The notes beneath the pieces are model-generated. The model made no database searches, was not told the origin of the DNA, and was given only the letters and a program-made list of their open reading frames with translations. Positions 41,397-48,221 of a stretch of 64,000 bases of DNA are shown here, piece by piece. The position numbers and the translations under genes were made by a program. The DNA is from CAVQZC01 sp963718315 (lineage in GTDB: Bacteria > Actinomycetota > Thermoleophilia > Gaiellales > JAICJC01): positions 496,001 to 560,000 of the forward strand of contig CAVQZC010000013.1 of NCBI GenBank assembly GCA_963718315.1, given 5' to 3'. How positions within the stretch are numbered: the first letter of the stretch is position 1; the number at the start of each line of letters is the position of its first letter.

Positions 41397-42125
41397 GTGC
41401 AGATCCGGGATTCGTCCCACCGCTACGCGCGGATGCGCTGGAACACGCCGCTCTCCGAGGAGCACGCCGAACTGCTGCTCTCACGGCTCGCGGTCGAGCC
41501 GGGATCGACTGTCCTCGACCTCGGCTGCGGCTGGGGAGAGCTGCTGCTGCGGGCGGTGGCCGGAGGTGGGCCGGACGCGCAGGGTGTGGGCGTGGACTCG
41601 GATCAGGAGCTGCTCCGCCGCGGCGAGACGCTGGCCGCCGAGCGCGGGCTCGGAGATCGCGTGCGGTTCGTGTGCGAACCCGCCGCGGACTGGACGAACG
41701 CGGCGGACAGGGTGATCTGCGTCGGGGCGTCGCAGGCGTGGGGCGACGTGGTGGATGCGCTCGAACCGCTCTACCGGCTGACCCTCCCCGGCGGCCGACT
41801 GCTGTTCGGGGACGGCTGCTGGGAACAGCCGCCGACCGAAGCGGCCGCCGCCATCTTCACGACGGTGCCGCCGCTGAACGCCCTGGTCGAGCGGGCGCAG
41901 GAGGTCGGCTGGCGGGTGCTCTCGCTGACCACCGCCGACCAGCGCGAGTGGGACGACTTCGAGAGCACGTGGCGCGCCGGCCGCGAGGAGTGGGTGCTCG
42001 CGAACCCGGACCACCCAGGTGCGGCGGACGAGCGCCGACTGCTGGAGGAGCGCCTTGCCGAGTACCTCGATGTCTACCGCGGAGTGCTCGGCTTCGCCTA
42101 CCTCGTGCTCGCGCGTCAGGGCTAA
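41397..42125 (+). CDS. SAM-dependent methyltransferase
   Basis: A 242-aa methyltransferase with motif I VLDLGCGWGELLLRA, motif II GVGVDSDQELLRRGE, and a post-core ADRVICVGASQAWGD segment like cyclopropane-synthase or UbiE-like families. Substrate unknown. GTG at 41397 starts the recognisable N-terminus (RYARMRWNTPLSEEHAELLL) and lies 8 nt after TATCGT. Its last 20 or so codons are duplicated, with an early stop, 274 bp downstream as part of the tRNA-region tandem duplication. Confidence 0.82.
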   Translation: MQIRDSSHRYARMRWNTPLSEEHAELLLSRLAVEPGSTVLDLGCGWGELLLRAVAGGGPDAQGVGVDSDQELLRRGETLAAERGLGDRVRFVCEPAADWTNAADRVICVGASQAWGDVVDALEPLYRLTLPGGRLLFGDGCWEQPPTEAAAAIFTTVPPLNALVERAQEVGWRVLSLTTADQREWDDFESTWRAGREEWVLANPDHPGAADERRLLEERLAEYLDVYRGVLGFAYLVLARQG

Positions 42126-42172
42126 CCGGCGGGCCAGGCGGCGGGGCTACGGCGATATACTTGTGCCCTCTC

Positions 42173-42314
42173 GGGGCTATAGCTCAGTTGGGAGAGCGCC
42201 TGGATCAAGGGGTCTGCTATCCAAGCAGACCCCGCCACGGAGCTGTCACGGGAGCGAAGCGACCTTGACAGCGGAGTCCAGGAGGTCAGCGGTTCGAATC
42301 CCGCTAGCTCCCCA
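42173..42314 (+). pseudogene. tRNA-Ala copy split in the anticodon loop by a structured element
   Basis: The 5' half (GGGGCTA acceptor, D-arm, 5' anticodon stem CCTGG at 42199-42203, then ATC) is identical to the intact tRNA-Ala 274 bp downstream. About 71 nt then intervene (42207-42277) before the 3' anticodon strand CCAGG (42278-42282), variable loop and T-arm. The T-arm differs from the intact copy (extra C, one T lost), weakening its 3' stem. It is most simply a disrupted duplicate. If the insert were spliced, an anticodon could in principle be restored, but no known intron type is recognised. Confidence 0.7.
42199..42273 (+). repeat. 75-bp double-hairpin element, copy 1 (inside the tRNA)
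   Basis: Matches 42613-42687 at 74 of 75 bases. It begins with CCTGGATC, which is also the tRNA anticodon-stem strand. Hairpin 1 is GGGGTCTGC (42209-42217), loop TATCCAA, GCAGACCCC (42225-42233). Hairpin 2 is GCTGTCA (42242-42248) paired with TGACAGC (42266-42272) with a partly paired interior. No coding capacity. Confidence 0.8.
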
Positions 42315-42446
42315 GGCTTCACGACGGTGCGGGGAGTACCTCGATGTCTACCGCGGAGTGCTCGGCTAGGCCTACCTCGTGCTACCCCGGCACGGCTAAC
42401 CGGCAGGCAAGGCTGCAGGACTACGGCGATATACTTGTGCCCTCTC

Positions 42447-42519
42447 GGGGCTATAGCTCAGTTGGGAGAGCGCCTGGATCGCACCCAGGAGGTCAGCGGT
42501 TCGAATCCGCTTAGCTCCA
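42447..42519 (+). tRNA. tRNA-Ala (anticodon CGC)
   Basis: A 73-nt cloverleaf. Acceptor GGGGCTA pairs with TAGCTCC and leaves the G3-U70 wobble that identifies alanine tRNAs. D-stem GCTC/GAGC, anticodon stem CCTGG/CCAGG with loop ATCGCAC (anticodon CGC, reads GCG), T-stem AGCGG/CCGCT with loop TTCGAAT, discriminator A. CCA is not encoded. A TATACT -10 box lies 11 nt before the 5' end. The gene is the intact member of a tandem duplication. Confidence 0.93.
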
Positions 42520-42521
42520 TC

Positions 42522-42558
42522 AGGGTTGGCACGGCCCTGAATGGGTCGTGCCAACCCT
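42522..42558 (+). terminator. Strong hairpin after tRNA-Ala
   Basis: AGGGTTGGCACG (42522-42533) is fully inverted at 42547-42558 and the stem continues inward as GCCC/GGGT to a TGAAT loop, giving about 16 pairs. It begins 2 nt after the tRNA and likely stops transcription or protects the tRNA precursor 3' end. No clear T-run follows. Confidence 0.75.
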
Positions 42559-42862
42559 GACGAATCTGTGCCGATCAGACCTTTGCCCCTCCGGCGTGCA
42601 ATCCAGGCGAAGCCTGGATCAAGGGGTCTGCTATCCAATCAGACCCCGCCACGGAGCTGTCACGGGAGCGAAGCGACCTTGACAGCGTCGACCTAGCCCC
42701 GATCAGATACGCGGACCATTGGCAGCAACATCCTGCTGCCGAGAGCTCGGCCCAGTTTCTGACGGGTGCTACGGTTCAAAGGCGCGTGGCCCACGCCGTC
42801 GCCACCGCTTCCTGACCCGAGCAGCCCGGTCATCCGTTTCACCAAGCAGTCGGAGGCCGACA
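42559..42862. other. Gene-free stretch holding a second copy of the double-hairpin element
   Basis: No gene was supported. Bases 42613-42687 repeat the 75-bp element found inside the split tRNA (one mismatch, in hairpin 1). It is preceded by a small hairpin TCCAGG-CGAA-GCCTGGA (42602-42618) that shares the start of the element. CTAGCCCC near 42692-42699 is the reverse of the tRNA 5' end, which may be chance. A GGAGG box at 42852-42856 serves the next small gene. Confidence 0.6.
42613..42687 (+). repeat. 75-bp double-hairpin element, copy 2 (solo)
   Basis: Same element as at 42199-42273 with one change (G to T at the loop-closing pair of hairpin 1). It is not flanked by tRNA 3' sequence, showing that the element exists apart from a full tRNA. 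Confidence 0.8.
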
Positions 42863-42940
42863 ATGCTGTTTACGATTCTGCTGGTCGTGCTGGTTCTCGC
42901 GGTGGCCGCTTACATGCTCCGTGGCCGGTTCGGGTTCTGA
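42863..42940 (+). CDS. 25-aa single-helix membrane peptide
   Basis: A small open frame that begins MLFTILLVVLVLAVAAYMLR and ends GRFGF: one hydrophobic helix followed by a short basic tail. GGAGG lies 6 nt upstream of the ATG, and the next gene begins (GTG 42941) at once after the stop, so it is plausibly translated as the first gene of a four-gene unit. Function unknown. Similar in build to the 30-aa peptide at 50613-50705. Confidence 0.55.
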   Translation: MLFTILLVVLVLAVAAYMLRGRFGF

Positions 42941-43135
42941 GTGTCCATGGAGCCGGGCGCCCCCGAGCGGATCGAGAGCACACGTCTCCCCTCCTCACCG
43001 GACACGGAGAAGAAGCGTGAAGAAGACCGGATCCGTCACATCCACGATTTCGATGAGCTGAGCACGGCGATCGCGGTGCGCTACCGCGCCGGCGGTTCCC
43101 ACCACCGAACGGTGGCGCCTACCCGCCAGGCATGA
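42941..43135 (+). CDS. Hypothetical protein, 64 aa
   Basis: Not recognised. A small, charged, soluble protein (PDTEKKREEDRIRHIHDF then DELSTAIAVRYRAGG). GTG start directly after the stop of the 25-aa peptide and an ATGA overlap with the next gene support it as a real operon member. No motif was found. Confidence 0.5.
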   Translation: MSMEPGAPERIESTRLPSSPDTEKKREEDRIRHIHDFDELSTAIAVRYRAGGSHHRTVAPTRQA

Positions 43136-43644
43136 CCGGCTGGGAGTCGGCCAACCGGGTCCACGAGTCGGGCGATATGGAATCCCGCCAGAGGGTGCTC
43201 GTCGATGAGCCGGTAGTCGAGTCGAGCGAGGCGGGCGCTCGTTGGCTTGGCATCACCTACTGGGACGCGGTCTCCCGCTCGACGCGCGGCACGGTTCGCG
43301 CGGCATGGGGCGAGGATGGCGGCCGGCTGCGGCTGCTCGGCGGCGCGACCCTGCTGCAGTTCGGGAAGCCGGAGCTGCGGCACGCCGACGGTGACGTGTC
43401 GTGCCGCTATGCAATCGATGGCGGGTTCCTGGCGTTGCGGGCCGGCGGCTCGGTGATACTGGCGCAGCGCAGAGTCGATTCGGCGTACGAGCTGAGCGTC
43501 ACCGTCGACCAGTACCTCGCGCGGTTGGCCGCGCGGGTCGGTGCGCCCCGGTGGACGGGCCTGCTGTACGCCAGAGGCCAGAGCCCGATTCACGAATCGG
43601 TGAGCCGCCGGTACTTCGACCTGCTGCAGCGAGGCCGCGCGTGA
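43132..43644 (+). CDS. Hypothetical protein, 170 aa
   Basis: Not recognised. Beta-rich and soluble, with the patterns GARWLGITYWDAVSRSTRG and GGRLRLLGGATLLQFG, then YAIDGGFLALRAGGSVILAQ, followed by an alpha-helical end with VDQYLARLAARVG. The spacing of aromatic and Gly residues suggests a single compact domain of unknown type. It overlaps the 64-aa gene (ATGA) and the NAD(P)-binding gene (GTGA), so all are translationally coupled. Confidence 0.6.
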   Translation: MTGWESANRVHESGDMESRQRVLVDEPVVESSEAGARWLGITYWDAVSRSTRGTVRAAWGEDGGRLRLLGGATLLQFGKPELRHADGDVSCRYAIDGGFLALRAGGSVILAQRRVDSAYELSVTVDQYLARLAARVGAPRWTGLLYARGQSPIHESVSRRYFDLLQRGRA

Positions 43645-44516
43645 GAGTCAGCGTGTTCGGAGCTACCGGCACCGTGGGACAGGCGCTGCTGCCGCTGCTC
43701 GCAAACCACCACGATGTGGTCGCCGTGTCCCGCCAACCGCGAGCCGCGCAGGGCGGGATCCGCTGGGCGACGGCCGACGTCGCCTCAGGCATGGGGGTCG
43801 CTGAGGCGATCGACGGCGCGGACGTCGTGTACTACCTGGTGCACTCACTCGGTCAGGGTGACTACCAGGCGAAGGACAGCCACGCGGCGACGAGGGTGTC
43901 ACGGGAAGCGGCACAGGCTGGGGTGAGCCAGATCGTCTACCTCGGCGGCCTGGGTGCCGACCACCCCGACGCCTCGGCGCACCTTCGCAGCCGCCGGGAA
44001 ACGGGCGACCGGCTCGCCGCCGACGGGGTGCCGGTCACTACCCTGCGTGCGGCCATGGTCATCGGCAAGGGCAGTGCGGCCTTCGAGACGATCCTGGCGC
44101 TGGTCAAGCGGCTGCCGGTCATGATCACGCCCAGCTGGGTCTCGACACCGACCCAGCCGATCGCGCTCTCAGACATCGCCCGCTATCTGGCAGCCGTCGC
44201 CGGCAGTCAGGAAGCACTCGGCACGGGATACGACGCCGGCGGGCCGGAGGTCATGACCTACCGGCAGATGATCGAGCGCATCGCGGCGCTGCTTGGTAGG
44301 CGGCCCCGGATCGTCGAGGTGCCGGTGCTGACACCTGCGCTGTCGGCGCTGTGGCTCGAGCTGGTCACGCCGGTCAACGCTTCGGTCGCCAGGCCGCTCA
44401 TCGAGGGACTTCGTAACCCGACGATCGCCCGCGAGGAACGGCTGCGCGAACTGGTGCCGTTCGAGCTGACGCCGTTCGACGCCGCCACCCGAGAAGCGCT
44501 GCGGGCAAGTGGGTGA
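43641..44516 (+). CDS. NAD(P)-binding NmrA/atypical-SDR protein
   Basis: A 291-aa Rossmann protein. The cofactor motif VSVFGATGTVGQALLPLL is of the atypical-SDR type, followed by WATADVASGMGVAEAIDGADVVYYLVHSLG, typical of the NmrA/complex-I NDUFA9-like group. QIVYLGGLGAD fills the active-site strand. Redox sensing or sugar-nucleotide-like binding is possible; no catalytic YxxxK is seen. GTG 43641 overlaps the upstream stop. Last gene of the small operon. Confidence 0.78.
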   Translation: MRVSVFGATGTVGQALLPLLANHHDVVAVSRQPRAAQGGIRWATADVASGMGVAEAIDGADVVYYLVHSLGQGDYQAKDSHAATRVSREAAQAGVSQIVYLGGLGADHPDASAHLRSRRETGDRLAADGVPVTTLRAAMVIGKGSAAFETILALVKRLPVMITPSWVSTPTQPIALSDIARYLAAVAGSQEALGTGYDAGGPEVMTYRQMIERIAALLGRRPRIVEVPVLTPALSALWLELVTPVNASVARPLIEGLRNPTIAREERLRELVPFELTPFDAATREALRASG

Positions 44517-44640
44517 CAACGAGCACACCTGCGCGCGGCCCGGCCTCGGGCGACAATGCCAGAGTCGTCATCCCTCACAGTGGAGGCGCGGGAACGTCGC
44601 GGTCGCGCTCTCGGTCAACGGACAACCTGTCTGAGCACCG

Positions 44641-45819
44641 TCACCGCGATGACGCCGCCAGCAGCGTTTCCACCTCCTCGACCGCGCTCGCGCCGGCTCC
44701 ATACTCGGCGATGGCGGCGGCCATCCGGGCAGACGAGGAGCGCAGCGACGGCGACCCAAGTGCGTCGCTGACAGCCGCCCGAATCTGTTCTGGCTGCGCA
44801 TCGCTGGGAAGAGACAGCGCCACCCCCAGCTCGGCGGCGCGTGCCGCGTTGCAGGGCTGGTCGCGGCCCTGCGGAATGCAGACAACAGGCACGGCATGCG
44901 AGAACGCCGCCATCAGCGTTCCGGTGCCGGCATGGGTCACGACCAGCGCGGTGTGCGGGAACACCGTGACGTGCGGCACGTAGCGGCGCACCTCCATCCC
45001 GGCCGGCACACGCACCTCGGCGGGATCCAGCTCCAGACCGGTGGTCGCCAGCACGTGGACGGGTAGGCCGGCAAGAGCCTGCAGGATCCGCTCGAGCGGC
45101 TCCTCCTGGTGCATGTACTGGGAGCTGAGGCTGACCACGACGAGCGGCACGGGATCATCCGGCGCCCAGGGGAGGTCCCATTCCGCTGCGGCCGCGACCT
45201 CTTCGAAGATCGGGCCGACGTGCACGACGTTCTCCCGGTCTTCGGTGCGCTCGTCGAACTCCGCCGGCATCACCACCAGCTCCCGATCGCACCGTCGCTG
45301 CAGCTCGACGAAGAGCGTGTCCCGGGCGGGGGTGATCGGCGGCTGGCCGAACCGGGCGCGCATCTCGTTGATCTCGTCGAATCCGAACGGGCCCCAGATC
45401 TCGGGATCGCCGTGAAACCTGTGCATGGTGTGCACGAGGGCGGCGATCGGCAGGCCGAGCGTCTGTGCTGCGCAGACCGTCGAAGGCAGCATCGCGTCGA
45501 TCACCAGCACGTCCGGCCGTGTGGCCTCGACTTCGGCGATCAGGCCGGCGGGCATCGCGGGGCCAAGGAACGTCCCGAACAGGAACGTTCGCTGTTCCTC
45601 CATCGCCCGGCCCGCGGATGGGTCGAACTCCGCCTCGGCCGGGATCGCCCGCCACATGCATCCGGCACGCTCGATCCGGGCCTGATACAGCCGCGGCCCG
45701 AGCACCGCCACCTCGTGCCCCCGCGCCGTCAGGAGACGCCCCAGACCGACCGCCGGGGGCACTCCTCCGCCGGCTTGCCAGGTGACGATCAGAAACCGCC
45801 CGGGACGCGAGGCATCCAC
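44641..45819 (-). CDS. Glycosyltransferase, GT1/MGT-like (UDP-glucosyltransferase family)
   Basis: A 392-aa GT-B enzyme. The N-terminal acceptor domain starts RFLIVTWQAGGGVPPAVGLGRLL. The C-terminal nucleotide-sugar site has VTHAGTGTLMAAFSHAVPVVCIPQGRDQ and NAARAAELGVALSL, the GT1 signature (H-x-G-x-G-T ... P-x-x-x-D-Q). Acceptors of this group are often macrolides, sterols or other lipids. No neighbouring biosynthetic cluster indicates a substrate. Confidence 0.88.
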   Translation of the reverse strand: MDASRPGRFLIVTWQAGGGVPPAVGLGRLLTARGHEVAVLGPRLYQARIERAGCMWRAIPAEAEFDPSAGRAMEEQRTFLFGTFLGPAMPAGLIAEVEATRPDVLVIDAMLPSTVCAAQTLGLPIAALVHTMHRFHGDPEIWGPFGFDEINEMRARFGQPPITPARDTLFVELQRRCDRELVVMPAEFDERTEDRENVVHVGPIFEEVAAAAEWDLPWAPDDPVPLVVVSLSSQYMHQEEPLERILQALAGLPVHVLATTGLELDPAEVRVPAGMEVRRYVPHVTVFPHTALVVTHAGTGTLMAAFSHAVPVVCIPQGRDQPCNAARAAELGVALSLPSDAQPEQIRAAVSDALGSPSLRSSSARMAAAIAEYGAGASAVEEVETLLAASSR

Positions 45820-45998
45820 CTGTCCAGCATACGGAAACGCCGGCGCTCAGCGGGGAAGGAGGCCGGCAAGCGCTCACGATCATAGACCCGAAACGATTAC
45901 ACAGCTAGCAACTGCAGACGGATGATTCCGCACGTCGCCTGGCCGGGACAACCGGCCGGCGAGAACGTCGGGGTGGTCGAGCAGAGCTAGCCGCTTGC

Positions 45999-48221
45999 CT
46001 AGTCACCTGCCACGACGCCCGCCGGGAGCGTCGTCCGCACGATGCGGACGGCCGGCTCGGGCGGCCCGGCGTGCGTCAGGCGCGAAAGGCGCGAGAGCAC
46101 GAACGAGGCCGGGATGGCCTCCCCCGTCTGCGACGCGGCGTAGGCGAACCGCAGGATCCGCTCGGAGTCGACGACGTAAATGCCGCCGTGCACCGCCTCG
46201 CCGAGCGCGGAGGTGACGTCCGCGGTCGGCCGCGTCCACGCGACGACGGCGCCGTGCTCGGCCGCGCCCGCGTCCAGGCCCTGCACCAGCTCCTGCCACT
46301 CCTCGGACGGGACGTCGTAGTCTGGTTCGACAACGACGACCACAGCGGTGCGGCCGGCGAGCAGCTCGTCCAGCTCAACGTCGCGGCCAAGCGGGAGCAG
46401 GCCGACGACCTCGTTCAGCGCAGCCGGTCCGTTGGTCGCTGCCAACTCCTGCGTCTCGGCGGCGGGCTCCAGGATGTCGGCGTGGGCGGGGACCCGCCGC
46501 ACCAGAGTCACCGCTGCGACCAGGCCCGAGGCGGCCAGGGCCACGGCGGCGATGCGCGGGGCCGCCCCCGGCTCCCGATGGGCAAGTACCGGAGCCGCCA
46601 GCAGTCCCGCGACCATGCCGATGTTCTGCACCGAGGAGCTGACTGCGAACACCCCAGCCTGCACGCGCCGGGCGACGTTGAGCTGGATCAGCGTGTCGTA
46701 GACGACCTCGGTCGTCCCGTCCGCCGCGCCGACGAGGAACAGCATCAGGAACGCGGTCGCCCCGATGTAGGTGTGCGACATGATGAAGAGGGCGCCGGCG
46801 CAGGCCAGGAACGCCAGCCCCACGGAGCGCCGGGCGACGCTCTCACGGCGGATGAAGGCGGTCAGCGCCTCGCCGAAGAGCAAACCGGCCCCGAGCGCAG
46901 CGATGGCGTAGCCGTACGCGCTGTCATCTCCGATGCGGACGTCGAAGAACCGCGGCAGCGACGCGTTCAACAGCCCCATCGCGGCCGTCGCCATCGTGAA
47001 CGAGCTGACGAGGCCAAAAACGACGCGGTTGGTCACGAGCACCTTCAGCAACTCGACGCGCCGGGTGTGCTCCGCTTCACCGTCTTCCGCCGTTGGCGGC
47101 GTGTGCGGGAATCGGGCGTAGAGCAGCGCGGCCACGACGAACGTCGCAAAGTCAACGACAAGCGCAGGGCCGATCCCGAACAGACTGACCGACGCACCGC
47201 CGACCAGCGACCCTACTACCGTGGTGCAGTTGCGGGCGACGCCGTGCAAGGCGTTTCCGGCCTGGAGCATCTCGCCGGGAACCACCTCCGGAACCAGGCT
47301 GGACGCGCTCGGGTTGGTCGCCGCACCGAGGAACGACGACACGCACACGAGCCCGATCACCGGGAACACATGGCCGCCGAGCGCAAACGGCACCATCGCC
47401 AGCGTCGTGGCACCGCGGCCCACTTCGATCAGCGAGAGGGCGCGGAACCGGGCGATGCGGTCGAGCAGCGGCGCCGACGCGATCCCGCCGGCGATGGCGG
47501 CGACGATCCGGGCGACCAGAAAGGCGCTGACCATGGTGGTCGAGTGGGTCAGCTCGAAGACCCAGGTGACGACCGCAGTCATGGTCACCCAGTCGCCCAG
47601 CCGGGAGGTGCTGCGGCCCGCCAGCACCCGGCGGAACGCCGGCACCCGCAGCGGAGCCAGTGCCGACCAGCCGGGGGTTGCTAGGCGCGGAGTACAGGAC
47701 AGGTACACGAACGCCGCCATCCCGATCACGATCAGCACATCGCCAATCGAGAGCGCATTTGCGAGCGGAACGCTCCCCGGCAAGGCGAAGACGTCTCCCA
47801 GGAAGGCCAGGTGGGTGCCCGGCCCGGCCAGCAGGTTGTTGTTATAGGTCCCGGTGGTCGTGATCAACGAAGGGTTCTGGCCGGTCGCCTTCCAGGCCGT
47901 CAGCGAGACTGGCATCCGCCCGTCGTTGGCGAAGATCACCGCGACGTTGGTAGCCACGCCGAACGTCACCAGCCAGAACCCGGGTACACGCACGTTGAGA
48001 ACCAGGAACGCGATGATCATCAGGTAGGTGAGGTCGTGAAGCGGCGTGTGGTAGGCGGCCGGGACGTACCGCTGCAGGCTGGTGAAGATCAGAAGCTGGA
48101 CGGCGAACGCTCCCAGCACCAACCAGTCGCAGCGGAACCGGATGTCGGCCAACCGGCCCAGACGGGCTCCCAGCGCCCAGGCGACCAGCACACCGCACAG
48201 GAGGGCGACGGGCAGGATCAT
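45999..48221 (-). CDS. DUF5317 - MFS - C-terminal soluble domain fusion
   Basis: A 740-aa membrane protein with three parts. Residues 1-180 match DUF5317 (LGRLADIRFRCDWLVLGAFAVQLLIF, then FANDGRMPVS and LGDVFALP ... SIGDVLIVIGM). Residues about 190-590 form a 12-helix MFS exporter of the enterobactin-exporter-like group. Residues about 595-740 are soluble (ILEPAAETQELAATNG ... VVVVVEPDYDVPSEEWQEL ... GEAVHGGIYVVDSERILRFAY), ending like a redoxin-type sensor, but without CxxC. I know of no standard fusion of this kind. Its ATG abuts the HD-GYP gene stop. Confidence 0.8.
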   Translation of the reverse strand: MILPVALLCGVLVAWALGARLGRLADIRFRCDWLVLGAFAVQLLIFTSLQRYVPAAYHTPLHDLTYLMIIAFLVLNVRVPGFWLVTFGVATNVAVIFANDGRMPVSLTAWKATGQNPSLITTTGTYNNNLLAGPGTHLAFLGDVFALPGSVPLANALSIGDVLIVIGMAAFVYLSCTPRLATPGWSALAPLRVPAFRRVLAGRSTSRLGDWVTMTAVVTWVFELTHSTTMVSAFLVARIVAAIAGGIASAPLLDRIARFRALSLIEVGRGATTLAMVPFALGGHVFPVIGLVCVSSFLGAATNPSASSLVPEVVPGEMLQAGNALHGVARNCTTVVGSLVGGASVSLFGIGPALVVDFATFVVAALLYARFPHTPPTAEDGEAEHTRRVELLKVLVTNRVVFGLVSSFTMATAAMGLLNASLPRFFDVRIGDDSAYGYAIAALGAGLLFGEALTAFIRRESVARRSVGLAFLACAGALFIMSHTYIGATAFLMLFLVGAADGTTEVVYDTLIQLNVARRVQAGVFAVSSSVQNIGMVAGLLAAPVLAHREPGAAPRIAAVALAASGLVAAVTLVRRVPAHADILEPAAETQELAATNGPAALNEVVGLLPLGRDVELDELLAGRTAVVVVVEPDYDVPSEEWQELVQGLDAGAAEHGAVVAWTRPTADVTSALGEAVHGGIYVVDSERILRFAYAASQTGEAIPASFVLSRLSRLTHAGPPEPAVRIVRTTLPAGVVAGD

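Larger units (their letters stand above)
42060..42480. repeat. 274-bp-offset tandem duplication (gene end + promoter + tRNA-Ala)
   Basis: Bases 42060-42206 align without gaps to 42334-42480. The unit includes the end of the methyltransferase gene (EYLDVYRGVLG), about 50 bp of spacer, a TATACT -10 box (42156-42161 and 42430-42435) and the first half of a tRNA-Ala gene. In the second copy the gene tail has an in-frame TAG and many changes, while the promoter and tRNA are highly conserved. The copy boundary at the right is blurred by an insertion in the first tRNA. Confidence 0.85.

Noticed and set aside
42207..42277. Group I intron or archaeal-type intron in the tRNA
   Set aside because: About 70 nt is too short for a group I intron, no core elements are seen, and a solo copy outside a tRNA argues for a repeat; kept only as an open alternative in the finding.
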